Shown here in pieces: positions 8,921 to 16,836 of a stretch of 64,000 nt of DNA. Below the pieces are notes generated by a model that was given only the letters and a program-made list of their open reading frames with translations, made no database searches and was not told the DNA's origin. This DNA comes from Bacteroidota bacterium. GTDB lineage: Bacteria > Bacteroidota > Bacteroidia > Flavobacteriales_D > Sanyastnellaceae. A program made the position numbers and the translations under genes. Position 1 is the stretch's first letter; each line of letters begins with the position of its first letter. The stretch is from NCBI GenBank assembly GCA_027622975.1, contig JAQBVN010000001.1, positions 152,873 to 216,872 on the forward strand. Direction: 5' to 3'.

Positions 8921-9994
8921 ATGAGTGCGGACATGATTTTTGGCTTGGATGCATCCTTGAAAGAGGTTCGAACGCACCTGAGAAGATGGTTCAACCAGGT
9001 GCCGTCGAATCAGGAATTGTTTGAACCATATGCCCTCTCGTTGTTCCGTTGGCAAGTGCACCACAATTCAGTGTACCATCGATTTGTGACTGGGATGGGT
9101 GTCGTGCCGGAGTCTGTCGACCATGTCCGTGACATTCCTTGCATGCCTGTGGAGATGTTCAAACGGCATGCGGTCCAAAGTGGAACTTGGACTCCGGTTC
9201 ATGCTTTTCGGAGTTCAGGCACCAGCCATGAGTCCATGAGAGCCACGCATTGGCTCGATGCCGATGCCATGTCTTGGTACCGTGATGTTTCCCGCAGGGC
9301 CTGGCAATTGCAATGGGGCCTCGGTGTTGAGGGGTGGGATTGGTTGGCATTGCTTCCTGGTTATACGGGAAGAGATGATGCGTCGCTGTTGACAATGGTG
9401 CAGGACTTTATGGGCCCCGACATCGCCGAGGACAGAATGCTCATGGATCGTCATCCTCTGTGGAACGACATGCTTCTGGGGTATCAACCGGCTGATGGCC
9501 GGAGGCTCGTCATGGTGGGTGTCACCTGGGCCATTCTCGATTGGCTCGAGGGGCCTCATGCTCCGAGTCGTGAATTGGTGAATCACCTTCGACAGATTCA
9601 TCCCATCCTCCTCGAGACGGGAGGCATGAAGGGAAGGGGTGAAGAACCCATCAGGGATGAAGTTCAAACGAGGTATCGCACGGCATTGCCCGGGGTGGAT
9701 TTCGCCTCGGAATACGGCATGACTGAATTGATGTCGCAGGCATATGCGATCGACGGAATTCATCACAACTTTCCCCCTTGGATGCGACCCATTGTCAGGG
9801 ATGCGCGCGATCCGAGGTGTGCCTTGCCCGAGGGGCGCACCGGCCGGCTCGACATCATCGACCTCGCCAATGTGCACAGTTGTGCGTTCTTGGCCACCTC
9901 TGACCTGGCAAAATGGACCTCTCACGGGCTCTTGGTCCAGGGAAGAGTGGACCATTCTGAGGTTCGGGGATGCAGTTTGTTGGCCAATGGTTGA
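8921..9994 (+). CDS. LuxE/PaaK-like acyl-adenylating (acyl-protein synthetase) family protein
   Basis: 357 residues resembling the LuxE acyl-protein synthetase domain, a branch of the ANL adenylate-forming enzymes. FRSSGTSHESMRATHW fits the phosphate-binding Ser/Thr-Gly loop, and SEYGMTELMSQAYA fits the adenylate-binding YGxTE motif. The N-terminal helices (LFRWQVHHNSVYHRFV) match the usual family start. No luxC or luxD partner is present, so this is not a bioluminescence operon; in Bacteroidota such stand-alone enzymes are uncharacterised. ATGs at 8870, 8921 and 8933 are all in frame; 8921 avoids overlap with the divergent lipoprotein start. Confidence 0.8.
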   Translation: MSADMIFGLDASLKEVRTHLRRWFNQVPSNQELFEPYALSLFRWQVHHNSVYHRFVTGMGVVPESVDHVRDIPCMPVEMFKRHAVQSGTWTPVHAFRSSGTSHESMRATHWLDADAMSWYRDVSRRAWQLQWGLGVEGWDWLALLPGYTGRDDASLLTMVQDFMGPDIAEDRMLMDRHPLWNDMLLGYQPADGRRLVMVGVTWAILDWLEGPHAPSRELVNHLRQIHPILLETGGMKGRGEEPIRDEVQTRYRTALPGVDFASEYGMTELMSQAYAIDGIHHNFPPWMRPIVRDARDPRCALPEGRTGRLDIIDLANVHSCAFLATSDLAKWTSHGLLVQGRVDHSEVRGCSLLANG

Positions 9995-10062
9995 AATCAT
10001 AACACAGAAGGGTTGGCAGACTGCCAATCGTTGAACATCTTGCGCCCGCAACTTGCAGCACC

Positions 10063-11112
10063 TTGGAATCCACATTCGCCCTCCTCGGATTTGCGCTCGC
10101 CGCCTACTCGGTGGTCGGGAATGACAGCATCCAAACTTTGGGGACGTTCTTGGTGTCCAATGAACGTCGAAAGTGGTGGCAGCTGTGGTTGTTTGCCGGC
10201 ACCATCATGGCGGTGGTCGTGACCCTCGGATATCTCGGATATGGTGAGTACCTAGGAGGAAAGGGAGATGATTTAACCTTTGGCAAGTTCGATGGGATTT
10301 TCAAGGACGGTCAAGTGTTTCCGTCCATCAGTGCATGGTATGTACTTCCTCCGCTTGCCCTGCTTTTCATCACGCGTTTGGGCATTCCGGTGAGCACCAC
10401 GTTTTTGGTCTTGACCTTTTTTGCTCCCAAGGCTCTTCCTCTAATGCTGATTAAAAGTTTGGGGGGTTACGGGGTTGCGTTCGCATTTGCCATCCTTTCT
10501 TTCTGGTTCTTAAGTCGTGTGACGGAGCGACTGTTCATGAATCGCCCCCTGGAATCGGATGACCATGGCTTGTGGACCAACCGTCAGTTTTGGACGGCTC
10601 TACAGTGGGGGTCAACGGGATTTTTGTGGAGCCAGTGGCTAACCCAAGATTTGGTGAACATCATGGTGTATTTGGGGGATCCACGAGAGGTCGGCTTGGG
10701 GACATTTGTCTTTGCCTTGGGCACGTTGCTGGCGATGTTGGGCTACATCTTTTATCGCCGAGGTGGTAAAATCCAGGAAATTGTAAGGGTCAAAACCAAC
10801 ACGCAGGACATCCGTTCAGCCACCTTCATCGACTTTTTCTACGGCCTGGTTCTGCTGTTGTTCAAGTTTGACATGCTGGGCATTGGAGCCAAAATCCCCA
10901 TGAGTACCACATGGGTGTTTCTCGGCATGCTTGCTGGTCGTGAAGTGGCCCTTCGGATGCGGCTCGACGAGGTCAATGTGGATGGGCGAAATGTAGCAAC
11001 CATGGTGTTTTCAGACCTTGGGAAGGCCACCATTGGTCTCGTCGTTTCCGTGCTTCTCGTGGTGTTTCTCTACGTGGTGGAAGGTCGTGACCTTGCCTTG
11101 CTCTTTCATTGA
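10063..11112 (+). CDS. PiT-like polytopic membrane protein (putative inorganic phosphate transporter relative)
   Basis: 349 residues with about nine hydrophobic segments. Two spaced motifs recall the duplicated PiT phosphate transporter signature: VVGNDSIQTLGTFL near the N-terminus, and Ser-Thr-Thr motifs in GIPVSTTFLVLTFF and IPMSTTWVFLGMLAGRE. The relationship is distant and transport has to be inferred. No ATG precedes the conserved N-terminus, and translation most likely begins at TTG 10063 (reading LESTFALLGF). The gene follows the LuxE-like gene by 68 bp and is convergent with tyrS (6 bp gap). The Na/Pi cotransporter at 6634 makes a phosphate role more plausible. Confidence 0.72.
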   Translation: MESTFALLGFALAAYSVVGNDSIQTLGTFLVSNERRKWWQLWLFAGTIMAVVVTLGYLGYGEYLGGKGDDLTFGKFDGIFKDGQVFPSISAWYVLPPLALLFITRLGIPVSTTFLVLTFFAPKALPLMLIKSLGGYGVAFAFAILSFWFLSRVTERLFMNRPLESDDHGLWTNRQFWTALQWGSTGFLWSQWLTQDLVNIMVYLGDPREVGLGTFVFALGTLLAMLGYIFYRRGGKIQEIVRVKTNTQDIRSATFIDFFYGLVLLLFKFDMLGIGAKIPMSTTWVFLGMLAGREVALRMRLDEVNVDGRNVATMVFSDLGKATIGLVVSVLLVVFLYVVEGRDLALLFH

Positions 11113-11118
11113 GGCTTC

Positions 11119-12396
11119 TCAGTCCGTGATTCGCACCAAGAAATAGTTCTTCTTCCCTCGTTGCAGAACAATCAGACCTGAATCCATCACGTCTTCTGAT
11201 CCCACCACCTTGTCCTCTCCCACCTTGGTCTTGTTCACGCTGACGCTCCCTTCTTTCAGGGCGCGTCGTGCTTCGCCATTGGAAGTCAAAAATGGGGCAT
11301 CACCACCCGCAAGCAATTCGACGACGCTCACGCCGTCCTGCAATTCAGCGCGAGACATCGTCCGCTGAGGTACGCCCTCGAACACAGAGAGCAGTTCCGC
11401 CTCAGGCAGGGCTCGCAAGTCTTCTTCAGAGCTTTTCCCAAAGAGCAATCCGCTGGCTGCAATGGCCGTGTCTAGGTCGACTTGGCCATGAATGCGACGC
11501 GTGACGTCCTCTGCCAGAGCCTTTTGCATGGCTCTTGCCCCTGGGTTTTGTGCATGGGCGGCTTCAATGGCCTCGATCTCATCGCGACCGAGAAGTGTAA
11601 AAATGCGCAAGTAGCGAGCAGCGTCTTCGTCCGCTGCGTTGATCCAGTACTGGTAAAATTTGTAGGCGGACGTTCGGTTCTTGTCAAGCCAAACATTGCC
11701 TCCCTCGCTCTTCCCAAACTTCGACCCATCGGCCTTGGTGATGAGTGGCGCTGTGATGGCAAATGCCTGTCCTCCTCCCTTGCGCCGGATCAATTCCGTT
11801 CCCGTCACGATGTTGCCCCATTGGTCGCTTCCGCCCATTTGGACCTTCACCCCTTGGCTCTTCCATAAATGAAAAAAGTCATATCCTTGAACCAGTTGGT
11901 ACGTGAATTCTGTGAAACTCATGCCGCTTTCTAGCCTGTTTTTCACACTGTCCTTGGACATCATGTAGTTGACCGTGATGTGTTTGCCGACATCGCGAAT
12001 GAAGTCCAAAAACGTCATGTCTTGGAACCAGTCGTAGTTGTTGACCACAGAGGCTGCGTTGTCTCCTGAGAAGTCCAAAAAGCGCTCCAGTTGCCGACGT
12101 TGGCAACCGAGGTTGTGTTGAAGAACATCCAGGTCCAAAAATTGCCGCTCCGCGGTTTTTCCACTGGGATCTCCCACCATGCCCGTGGCCCCACCGACCA
12201 GAGCAATGGGGGTGTGACCTGCGCGTTGCCAGTGCACCAGCAGCATGATCGGCACGAGGTTTCCAATGTGCAAGCTGTCTGCGGTGGGATCAAATCCCAC
12301 GTAGGCCTTCACCCGCTCCTGAGCCATCAATTCTTCTGTGCCGGGCATGATGTCGTGCAACAACCCGCGCCATTTCAATTCTTCAATCAGCGACAT
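11119..12396 (-). CDS. tyrS: Tyrosyl-tRNA synthetase
   Basis: 425 residues. A class I synthetase that charges tRNA-Tyr. The HIGH-type motif is in GFDPTADSLHIGNLVPI and the KMSKS-type motif in KFGKSEGGNVWLDK. The C-terminal 60 residues form an S4 RNA-binding domain (RRALKEGSVSVNKTKV). The frame stays open upstream to 12597, but homologous sequence begins at MSLIEELKWRGLLHD, so the ATG at 12396 is chosen. A perfect TATCTTTG element lies 5 nt before this ATG. The gene follows murF by 20 bp on the same strand. Confidence 0.95.
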   Translation of the reverse strand: MSLIEELKWRGLLHDIMPGTEELMAQERVKAYVGFDPTADSLHIGNLVPIMLLVHWQRAGHTPIALVGGATGMVGDPSGKTAERQFLDLDVLQHNLGCQRRQLERFLDFSGDNAASVVNNYDWFQDMTFLDFIRDVGKHITVNYMMSKDSVKNRLESGMSFTEFTYQLVQGYDFFHLWKSQGVKVQMGGSDQWGNIVTGTELIRRKGGGQAFAITAPLITKADGSKFGKSEGGNVWLDKNRTSAYKFYQYWINAADEDAARYLRIFTLLGRDEIEAIEAAHAQNPGARAMQKALAEDVTRRIHGQVDLDTAIAASGLLFGKSSEEDLRALPEAELLSVFEGVPQRTMSRAELQDGVSVVELLAGGDAPFLTSNGEARRALKEGSVSVNKTKVGEDKVVGSEDVMDSGLIVLQRGKKNYFLVRITD

Positions 12397-12401
12397 GTCT
12401 G

Positions 12402-12409
12402 CAAAGATA
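12402..12409 (-). promoter_or_regulatory. Putative -7 element (TATCTTTG) of tyrS
   Basis: An exact match to the Bacteroidota TAnnTTTG element, 5 nt before the tyrS start codon. If used, it would give an essentially leaderless mRNA. No convincing -33 box is seen at the usual distance. Confidence 0.4.
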
Positions 12410-12416
12410 ACTTTCG

Positions 12417-13730
12417 TCAGAGGTAAGGCATGAGTTTCTCGAGCCCCATCCCACGACTTCCCTTGATGAGGATTTCTCGCTGTTGAAGGGGAGCCTTGTC
12501 GAGTTCGGCCATGAGTTCTTCTGTCGTTGAGAAGTGACGCCCGAGGTGGGGAATGTGGCCGAATTCTTGGCCCACTGTCCACAGAGGCAGTTGACACTGT
12601 TGGGCAAGCTCCACGATCTCGAGGTGCAAGGAAAGACTGGCCTCGCCCAATTCCGCCATGCTTCCTAGAATCACCAAGGGTTGGGGAAAGGCCCTCAGGT
12701 GAAATGCCTCGAGAGCGTGGCGTGTGCTTGACGGATTGGCGTTGTACGCGTCAAGCAGCACCCAATTGCGATCCGTTTGGATTCCCTGGGACCTGTGGTT
12801 GTTGGGCACGTAGGCGGAAAGGGCCCTTTGGATGGCCTCATGGGAAATTCCGAAGTGTTCACCTATGGTTGCCGCCGAGATGCAATTGGACAGGTTGTAT
12901 CGGCCCTCGAGGTGCATGACAAATCCTTGGGGACACCAAGGACTTGTCACAAGGGCCGCTGGAGCTTGTGGGTTGATTCCGTCACCATCTGACCATGCCC
13001 ATCCTTCATCGGACACCGGAATGATTGAGTTCAATTCCTGGGCCGCACGAACCACCTTCGCATCCGTTTGAAGGACAAAGGCAGTTCCACCAGATTGGGC
13101 CAGAGAGTCAAAGAGTTCCTTTTTGCCCTTGAACACTCCCTCTTCGCCCCCGAACCCCTCCAGATGTGCCAAGCCGATGTTGGTGATGTAACCCATGGTG
13201 GGCTCGGCAATGTCGCACAGCAAGGCAATTTCACCACGGTGGTTGGCACCCATCTCAACGATGACGATGTCTACAGGTTGTGGCGCATTCAACAGGGTCA
13301 AGGGAACACCGATGTGGTTGTTGTAGTTCCCTGGAGTGGCATGCACGGTATGTGATGTGGCCAGCACATCGCGGATCAGTTCTTTCGATGTGGTTTTCCC
13401 GTTGCTTCCAGTCAAGGCTAGCACGGTCGCAGTCCATGTCCTTCGATAGGCCCGTGCCGTCCACTGCATGGCAGACAAGACGTCCGCGACCACCGTGACA
13501 TTCGCATGACCGCGCCAATGTGCATCGGTCGTGACGACATGGGAGACGCCGCGTTCGAGGGCTTCTTCCACAAATTGATTGGCGTCAAACCGTTCGCCCT
13601 TGAGAGCCCAAAACATGGCCCCTTCCAAATCATGACGGGTGTCAGTTGTGACACGTGTGGCTGCTTGAACGGCCTGAAGCAGTCGAAATTCAATGTCAGG
13701 AGGCAAAGGCAACATGCGGAACAATTTCAT
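12417..13730 (-). CDS. murF: UDP-N-acetylmuramoyl-tripeptide--D-alanyl-D-alanine ligase
   Basis: 437 residues. MurF adds D-Ala-D-Ala to the UDP-MurNAc tripeptide in the cytoplasm, the last soluble step of the peptidoglycan precursor. The ATP-binding loop ALTGSNGKTTSKELI, the central NYNNHIGVPLTLL and the C-terminal LDAYNANPSS are all conserved Mur ligase motifs. The gene sits between gldJ, from which a terminator separates it, and tyrS. murF next to gldJ is a familiar arrangement in Flavobacteriia. Confidence 0.95.
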   Translation of the reverse strand: MKLFRMLPLPPDIEFRLLQAVQAATRVTTDTRHDLEGAMFWALKGERFDANQFVEEALERGVSHVVTTDAHWRGHANVTVVADVLSAMQWTARAYRRTWTATVLALTGSNGKTTSKELIRDVLATSHTVHATPGNYNNHIGVPLTLLNAPQPVDIVIVEMGANHRGEIALLCDIAEPTMGYITNIGLAHLEGFGGEEGVFKGKKELFDSLAQSGGTAFVLQTDAKVVRAAQELNSIIPVSDEGWAWSDGDGINPQAPAALVTSPWCPQGFVMHLEGRYNLSNCISAATIGEHFGISHEAIQRALSAYVPNNHRSQGIQTDRNWVLLDAYNANPSSTRHALEAFHLRAFPQPLVILGSMAELGEASLSLHLEIVELAQQCQLPLWTVGQEFGHIPHLGRHFSTTEELMAELDKAPLQQREILIKGSRGMGLEKLMPYL

Positions 13731-13733
13731 GCC

Positions 13734-13765
13734 AAAGAAAACCCCCGCGAAGTCATTCGCGGGGG
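13734..13765 (-). terminator. Rho-independent terminator after gldJ
   Basis: A perfect 10-bp stem (CCCCCGCGAA at 13742-13751 with TTCGCGGGGG at 13756-13765) and GTCA loop are followed on the minus strand by TTTTCTTT. It ends the porP-gldJ transcript 4 bp before the murF start codon. Confidence 0.85.
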
Positions 13766-13816
13766 ATTCCGAATCAAGTTGTTGACGTCAGGTTGGTGAC
13801 CCGACGTTTTTGCTCA

Positions 13817-15589
13817 TTATTGGCCCGAATAGGGAACCGCTGTACCCATCCGATCCATTGCGCAACGAAAGCCAATGGTAGCCGAGCTCTGGCGCTCATC
13901 CAAGAACCGGCGAGTACCTGGGATGAGGTAATACGCGCGGTCATCCCATCCACCTCCTTTGTAGACGCGACTCCGGTTGCTGATCAATGTGGATCCTCCG
14001 AAATTGTAGACCCGACGCTCCCTTTCTGACATTTCGCTAGAATTGTTGGTCGGTGCTTCCCGCTCAGATGAGAAGTTCCACGAGCTGTTTTGGTCTCCGT
14101 CGAGGTAATCAATGTTGTCAGCCACGCGGTAGTTCATGCGCTTCATGTTTTCCTCGAGGGTCTCAGGGCGCTGTTGCATGTTTCCCGGAACAGCGTCGAT
14201 GTTGTTGCTGAAGCCTTTGCGCAAATCGGCACCTGCGAGGGCATCGCTGTCGACAATCATGTCCATGGCGTCTTGCATCAAGGTTTGAGCCTCTTCATGT
14301 CGCTGCTCATTCTTTCGAATCGTTGCTTCTTCCACCTTGGTTTGAAGGTTGCCGAGAAGATCGATGTCTTCAGGCGTCAAACTCTGCACCGCATTGGCAT
14401 TCTTTTCATACTCTTTCAAGAAATCTGTCACGCCGTCAATGTCGTAGACCACATAGTCATATTTGTCGACCGGGTTTCCTTCGGCATCCAACACTTTCGT
14501 GTTGAATACGTTGCCTCGGAAGGGACGGAATTCGTTGTTGTCCTGCATGGACAGGGGGCGGTAGACGTCCATGACCCATTCGTTGACATTGCCAGCCATG
14601 TTGAACAGACCATAATCGTTGGGCGCGTAGCTGTACACATTCACCGTGATGTCCCCGAAATCATTCAATGCACCTGCCACACCCATGTAATCACCGCGCC
14701 CTTTGACGAAGTTGGCATTGATTTGGCCGTAACCAGAACTTCTGCTGTTGCCATCACGCACAAAGTGGCCATTCCAAGGATAGGTCTTGCGCTCTGCAAC
14801 CAATTCTCCGAGTGAATTCCCAATCAGTCCGAGGGCGGCGTATTCCCATTCGGCTTCAGTTGGAAGGCGATATTCAGGCAACAGGAGCCCATCTTCCACC
14901 CTCACATCCCGGAATTCACTGTTGGGACTAAAACTCTGCAATCCTTCACGCATGCGCTCGCCGATGTACTGGCCGTTGAGGTAGGCTTCAGTTGTGAAGT
15001 GGTCCTCGTCGATTTGAGCGGCGGGGTTGTGAACCAGCAAGCCCTCGCGAATCAAGATGCCCTCATTGACACGGTCAGAGCGCCACTGGCAAAAGGCATT
15101 GGCTTGCAACCAGCTCACGCCAACCACTGGATAATCTCGGTAGGCCGGATGACGCAAGTAGTACTTCACCATGGGCTCGTTGTACGCCAACTTGTTCCTC
15201 CAAGAAGCCGTGTCAGGCAAAGCGCGCTCCACGATTTCAGGGTAGGTAGAGCCGTACACGCGCTCCAGCCACCACAAGTATTCCAGCCAAAAATGGTTGG
15301 TGATCTCTGTTTCGTCCATGTAAAAGGAGGACACACTCACACGTCGAGGGATGTTGTCCCATGCGTAGTTCAAGTCGTCATCTACTTGTCCCATGGTGAA
15401 AGTTCCGCCTTCGATGAAGACAAGACCTGGTCCGGTCTCCTGTTCGAAATAAGCTGGGCGTTCAAATCCACCGTTTTCGGTGTAGTCGTACATCCACCCA
15501 GTGGCTCCCGAGCGCTCATAATAGCACCCTGTGGCAGCCATCAGGACTCCGAACAAGGCCAACAGGCCTGAAGCTTGTGTTCGAATCAT
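13817..15589 (-). CDS. gldJ: Gliding motility/T9SS lipoprotein GldJ
   Basis: 590 residues with a lipoprotein signal ending LMAATGC, so anchored in the envelope. The rest is a formylglycine-enzyme/SUMF1-like fold as in GldJ and GldK: GLVFIEGGTFTMGQVDDD, SFYMDETEITNHFWLEYL, EYRLPTEAEWEYAALGL and FNMAGNVNEWVMDVYRP. The MDETEITN...LEYLWWL and RHPAYRDYPVVGVSW patterns favour GldJ over GldK. GldJ stabilises other Gld proteins and is needed for T9SS function and gliding in Flavobacterium. Known catalytic Cys residues of true formylglycine enzymes are not evident, as expected. A TTG at 15604 would extend it by five residues; ATG 15589 is used. It lies 52 bp downstream of porP. Confidence 0.92.
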   Translation of the reverse strand: MIRTQASGLLALFGVLMAATGCYYERSGATGWMYDYTENGGFERPAYFEQETGPGLVFIEGGTFTMGQVDDDLNYAWDNIPRRVSVSSFYMDETEITNHFWLEYLWWLERVYGSTYPEIVERALPDTASWRNKLAYNEPMVKYYLRHPAYRDYPVVGVSWLQANAFCQWRSDRVNEGILIREGLLVHNPAAQIDEDHFTTEAYLNGQYIGERMREGLQSFSPNSEFRDVRVEDGLLLPEYRLPTEAEWEYAALGLIGNSLGELVAERKTYPWNGHFVRDGNSRSSGYGQINANFVKGRGDYMGVAGALNDFGDITVNVYSYAPNDYGLFNMAGNVNEWVMDVYRPLSMQDNNEFRPFRGNVFNTKVLDAEGNPVDKYDYVVYDIDGVTDFLKEYEKNANAVQSLTPEDIDLLGNLQTKVEEATIRKNEQRHEEAQTLMQDAMDMIVDSDALAGADLRKGFSNNIDAVPGNMQQRPETLEENMKRMNYRVADNIDYLDGDQNSSWNFSSEREAPTNNSSEMSERERRVYNFGGSTLISNRSRVYKGGGWDDRAYYLIPGTRRFLDERQSSATIGFRCAMDRMGTAVPYSGQ

Positions 15590-15641
15590 GTTGTGTGGTT
15601 TCAATTGTAGGTTTCCGTAGGTTGTGCAGGTTGGGCGGACG

Positions 15642-16637
15642 TCAGAAGGTGGGGCAATCTACCGTTCTGAATTTAGACCGCTGGGCGGTCTGGAATTTCA
15701 TGCTCAAACTCAACTCATGCGCACCGCCCGTGGCCGGAGTCAAATCAGAGATGGTGATGTCATAGCTGTATCCAAAACGCATCAGGGGAGTTTCTACACC
15801 CACCAAAACGATCAATGCATCGTGGTTGTTTTCCGAGAAAAATCCGCGGTACCAGACGCCACCGACAAGAGGTCCTTTGCTGACGTAGGTGCCCACATTC
15901 AATTGCTGGAACTCTCCTTGGAGGCGGTAAAGCACGTTGGGAGAAATCCATGCTTCGACCCCCTTGACGCTGCGCTGGAGTGGCAGTTTGGCGCCAGCGT
16001 GCCCCGTGATCTTCATGGGCAAACGGCTGACCCCTACCACCAAACTCTCGTTGGGTTCGTTGAGGTGAACGGCCGCAGCTCCCACGTAAAACTTCTCGGT
16101 GAAAGCCAACAGTCCCGCACCGAAATCAACCTTTTTCACGGTGCCACCACGTGGGGTGTCAGCCGTTTCATAAATGAACCCTCGACGAGGATCAATCATG
16201 TCGCCAAAGGTGAGGTTGCTCCAATCGAGAGCCTTTTGGAAGTAGCTCGCCTCCAAGGCAGCGCGCAATGACAACTTTCGGGTGATGGCCTGCTGATAGC
16301 TGTACATGCCGGTGATCCGCGTGGTGGTCAACGTGTTTTGGCCTGCTTGGTCATTCATGACCACCAACCCCAGGCCTCCTTGGATGGAGTTGAAGTGCTG
16401 GTCGTAACCCACAGCCTGGGTGACATACGCTCCGCTCATGGCCGGCCACTGGTTTCTGTGAGTCATCACAAAACGAGGACCCCGAGCTGAACCAGCAAAG
16501 GCTGGGTTGAGCAACAAGGGGTTGGCGTAGAATTGGGAAAATTCTGGATCCTGTGCGTGGGCTTGAGGCACTGAGAGAGTCAGTGCAAACGTCGACACCA
16601 GGGCCAAAAGCAGAATGCAGGAGAAGGTCTTAGTCAT
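15642..16637 (-). CDS. PorP/SprF family type IX secretion outer-membrane protein
   Basis: 331 residues with a signal peptide (TFSCILLLALVSTFALTLSV, then QAHAQ). The mature N-terminus QDPEFSQFYANPLLLNPAF is the family hallmark, and the rest alternates like an outer-membrane beta-barrel (MTHRNQWPAMSGAYVTQAVG; YSYDITISDL near the end). PorP/SprF proteins work with T9SS and are often dedicated to the secretion or attachment of particular cargo. The open frame extends to 16838, but ATG 16637 begins the signal peptide. It appears to be the first gene of a leftward porP-gldJ unit and is divergent from porU. Confidence 0.9.
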   Translation of the reverse strand: MTKTFSCILLLALVSTFALTLSVPQAHAQDPEFSQFYANPLLLNPAFAGSARGPRFVMTHRNQWPAMSGAYVTQAVGYDQHFNSIQGGLGLVVMNDQAGQNTLTTTRITGMYSYQQAITRKLSLRAALEASYFQKALDWSNLTFGDMIDPRRGFIYETADTPRGGTVKKVDFGAGLLAFTEKFYVGAAAVHLNEPNESLVVGVSRLPMKITGHAGAKLPLQRSVKGVEAWISPNVLYRLQGEFQQLNVGTYVSKGPLVGGVWYRGFFSENNHDALIVLVGVETPLMRFGYSYDITISDLTPATGGAHELSLSMKFQTAQRSKFRTVDCPTF

Positions 16638-16690
16638 GTCGTAGGAGACTGTTGAACCCACAATGTTACGGAATTTTGACGAGGCATGCA

Positions 16691-16722
16691 CAAAGAGACC
16701 TTTGTTTTGGACAACGCAAAAA
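16691..16722 (-). promoter_or_regulatory. Putative porP promoter
   Basis: On the minus strand TTTTTG (16717-16722) and TCTCTTTG (16691-16698) are separated by 18 nt, resembling the Bacteroidota -33 and -7 boxes with one mismatch in the latter. The implied leader to porP is about 50 nt. Confidence 0.35.
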
Positions 16723-16760
16723 CGCGAACGGGATTGTGCACAAGCCAAATCGCGCAGCTC

Positions 16761-16791
16761 TTGGGTGTCAAAGCAATAAGTCGGAACTTTG
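16761..16791 (+). promoter_or_regulatory. Putative porU promoter
   Basis: TTG at 16761-16763 and GAACTTTG at 16784-16791, 20 nt apart, approximate the Bacteroidota -33/-7 pair (one mismatch in the -7 box). It would serve porU and porV. Confidence 0.28.
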
Positions 16792-16836
16792 TGCGTAACG
16801 ACTGTGCAATCTGTGATCCACTCACTGCGATTCATC

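Noticed and set aside
8921..9994. Bioluminescence (lux) operon
   Set aside because: Only a LuxE-like gene is present, with no luciferase, LuxC or LuxD.
13817..15589. Formylglycine-generating enzyme or sulfatase maturation
   Set aside because: The sequence follows GldJ in its diagnostic segments, is a lipoprotein and lies in the porU/porV locus; no catalytic Cys pair is evident.
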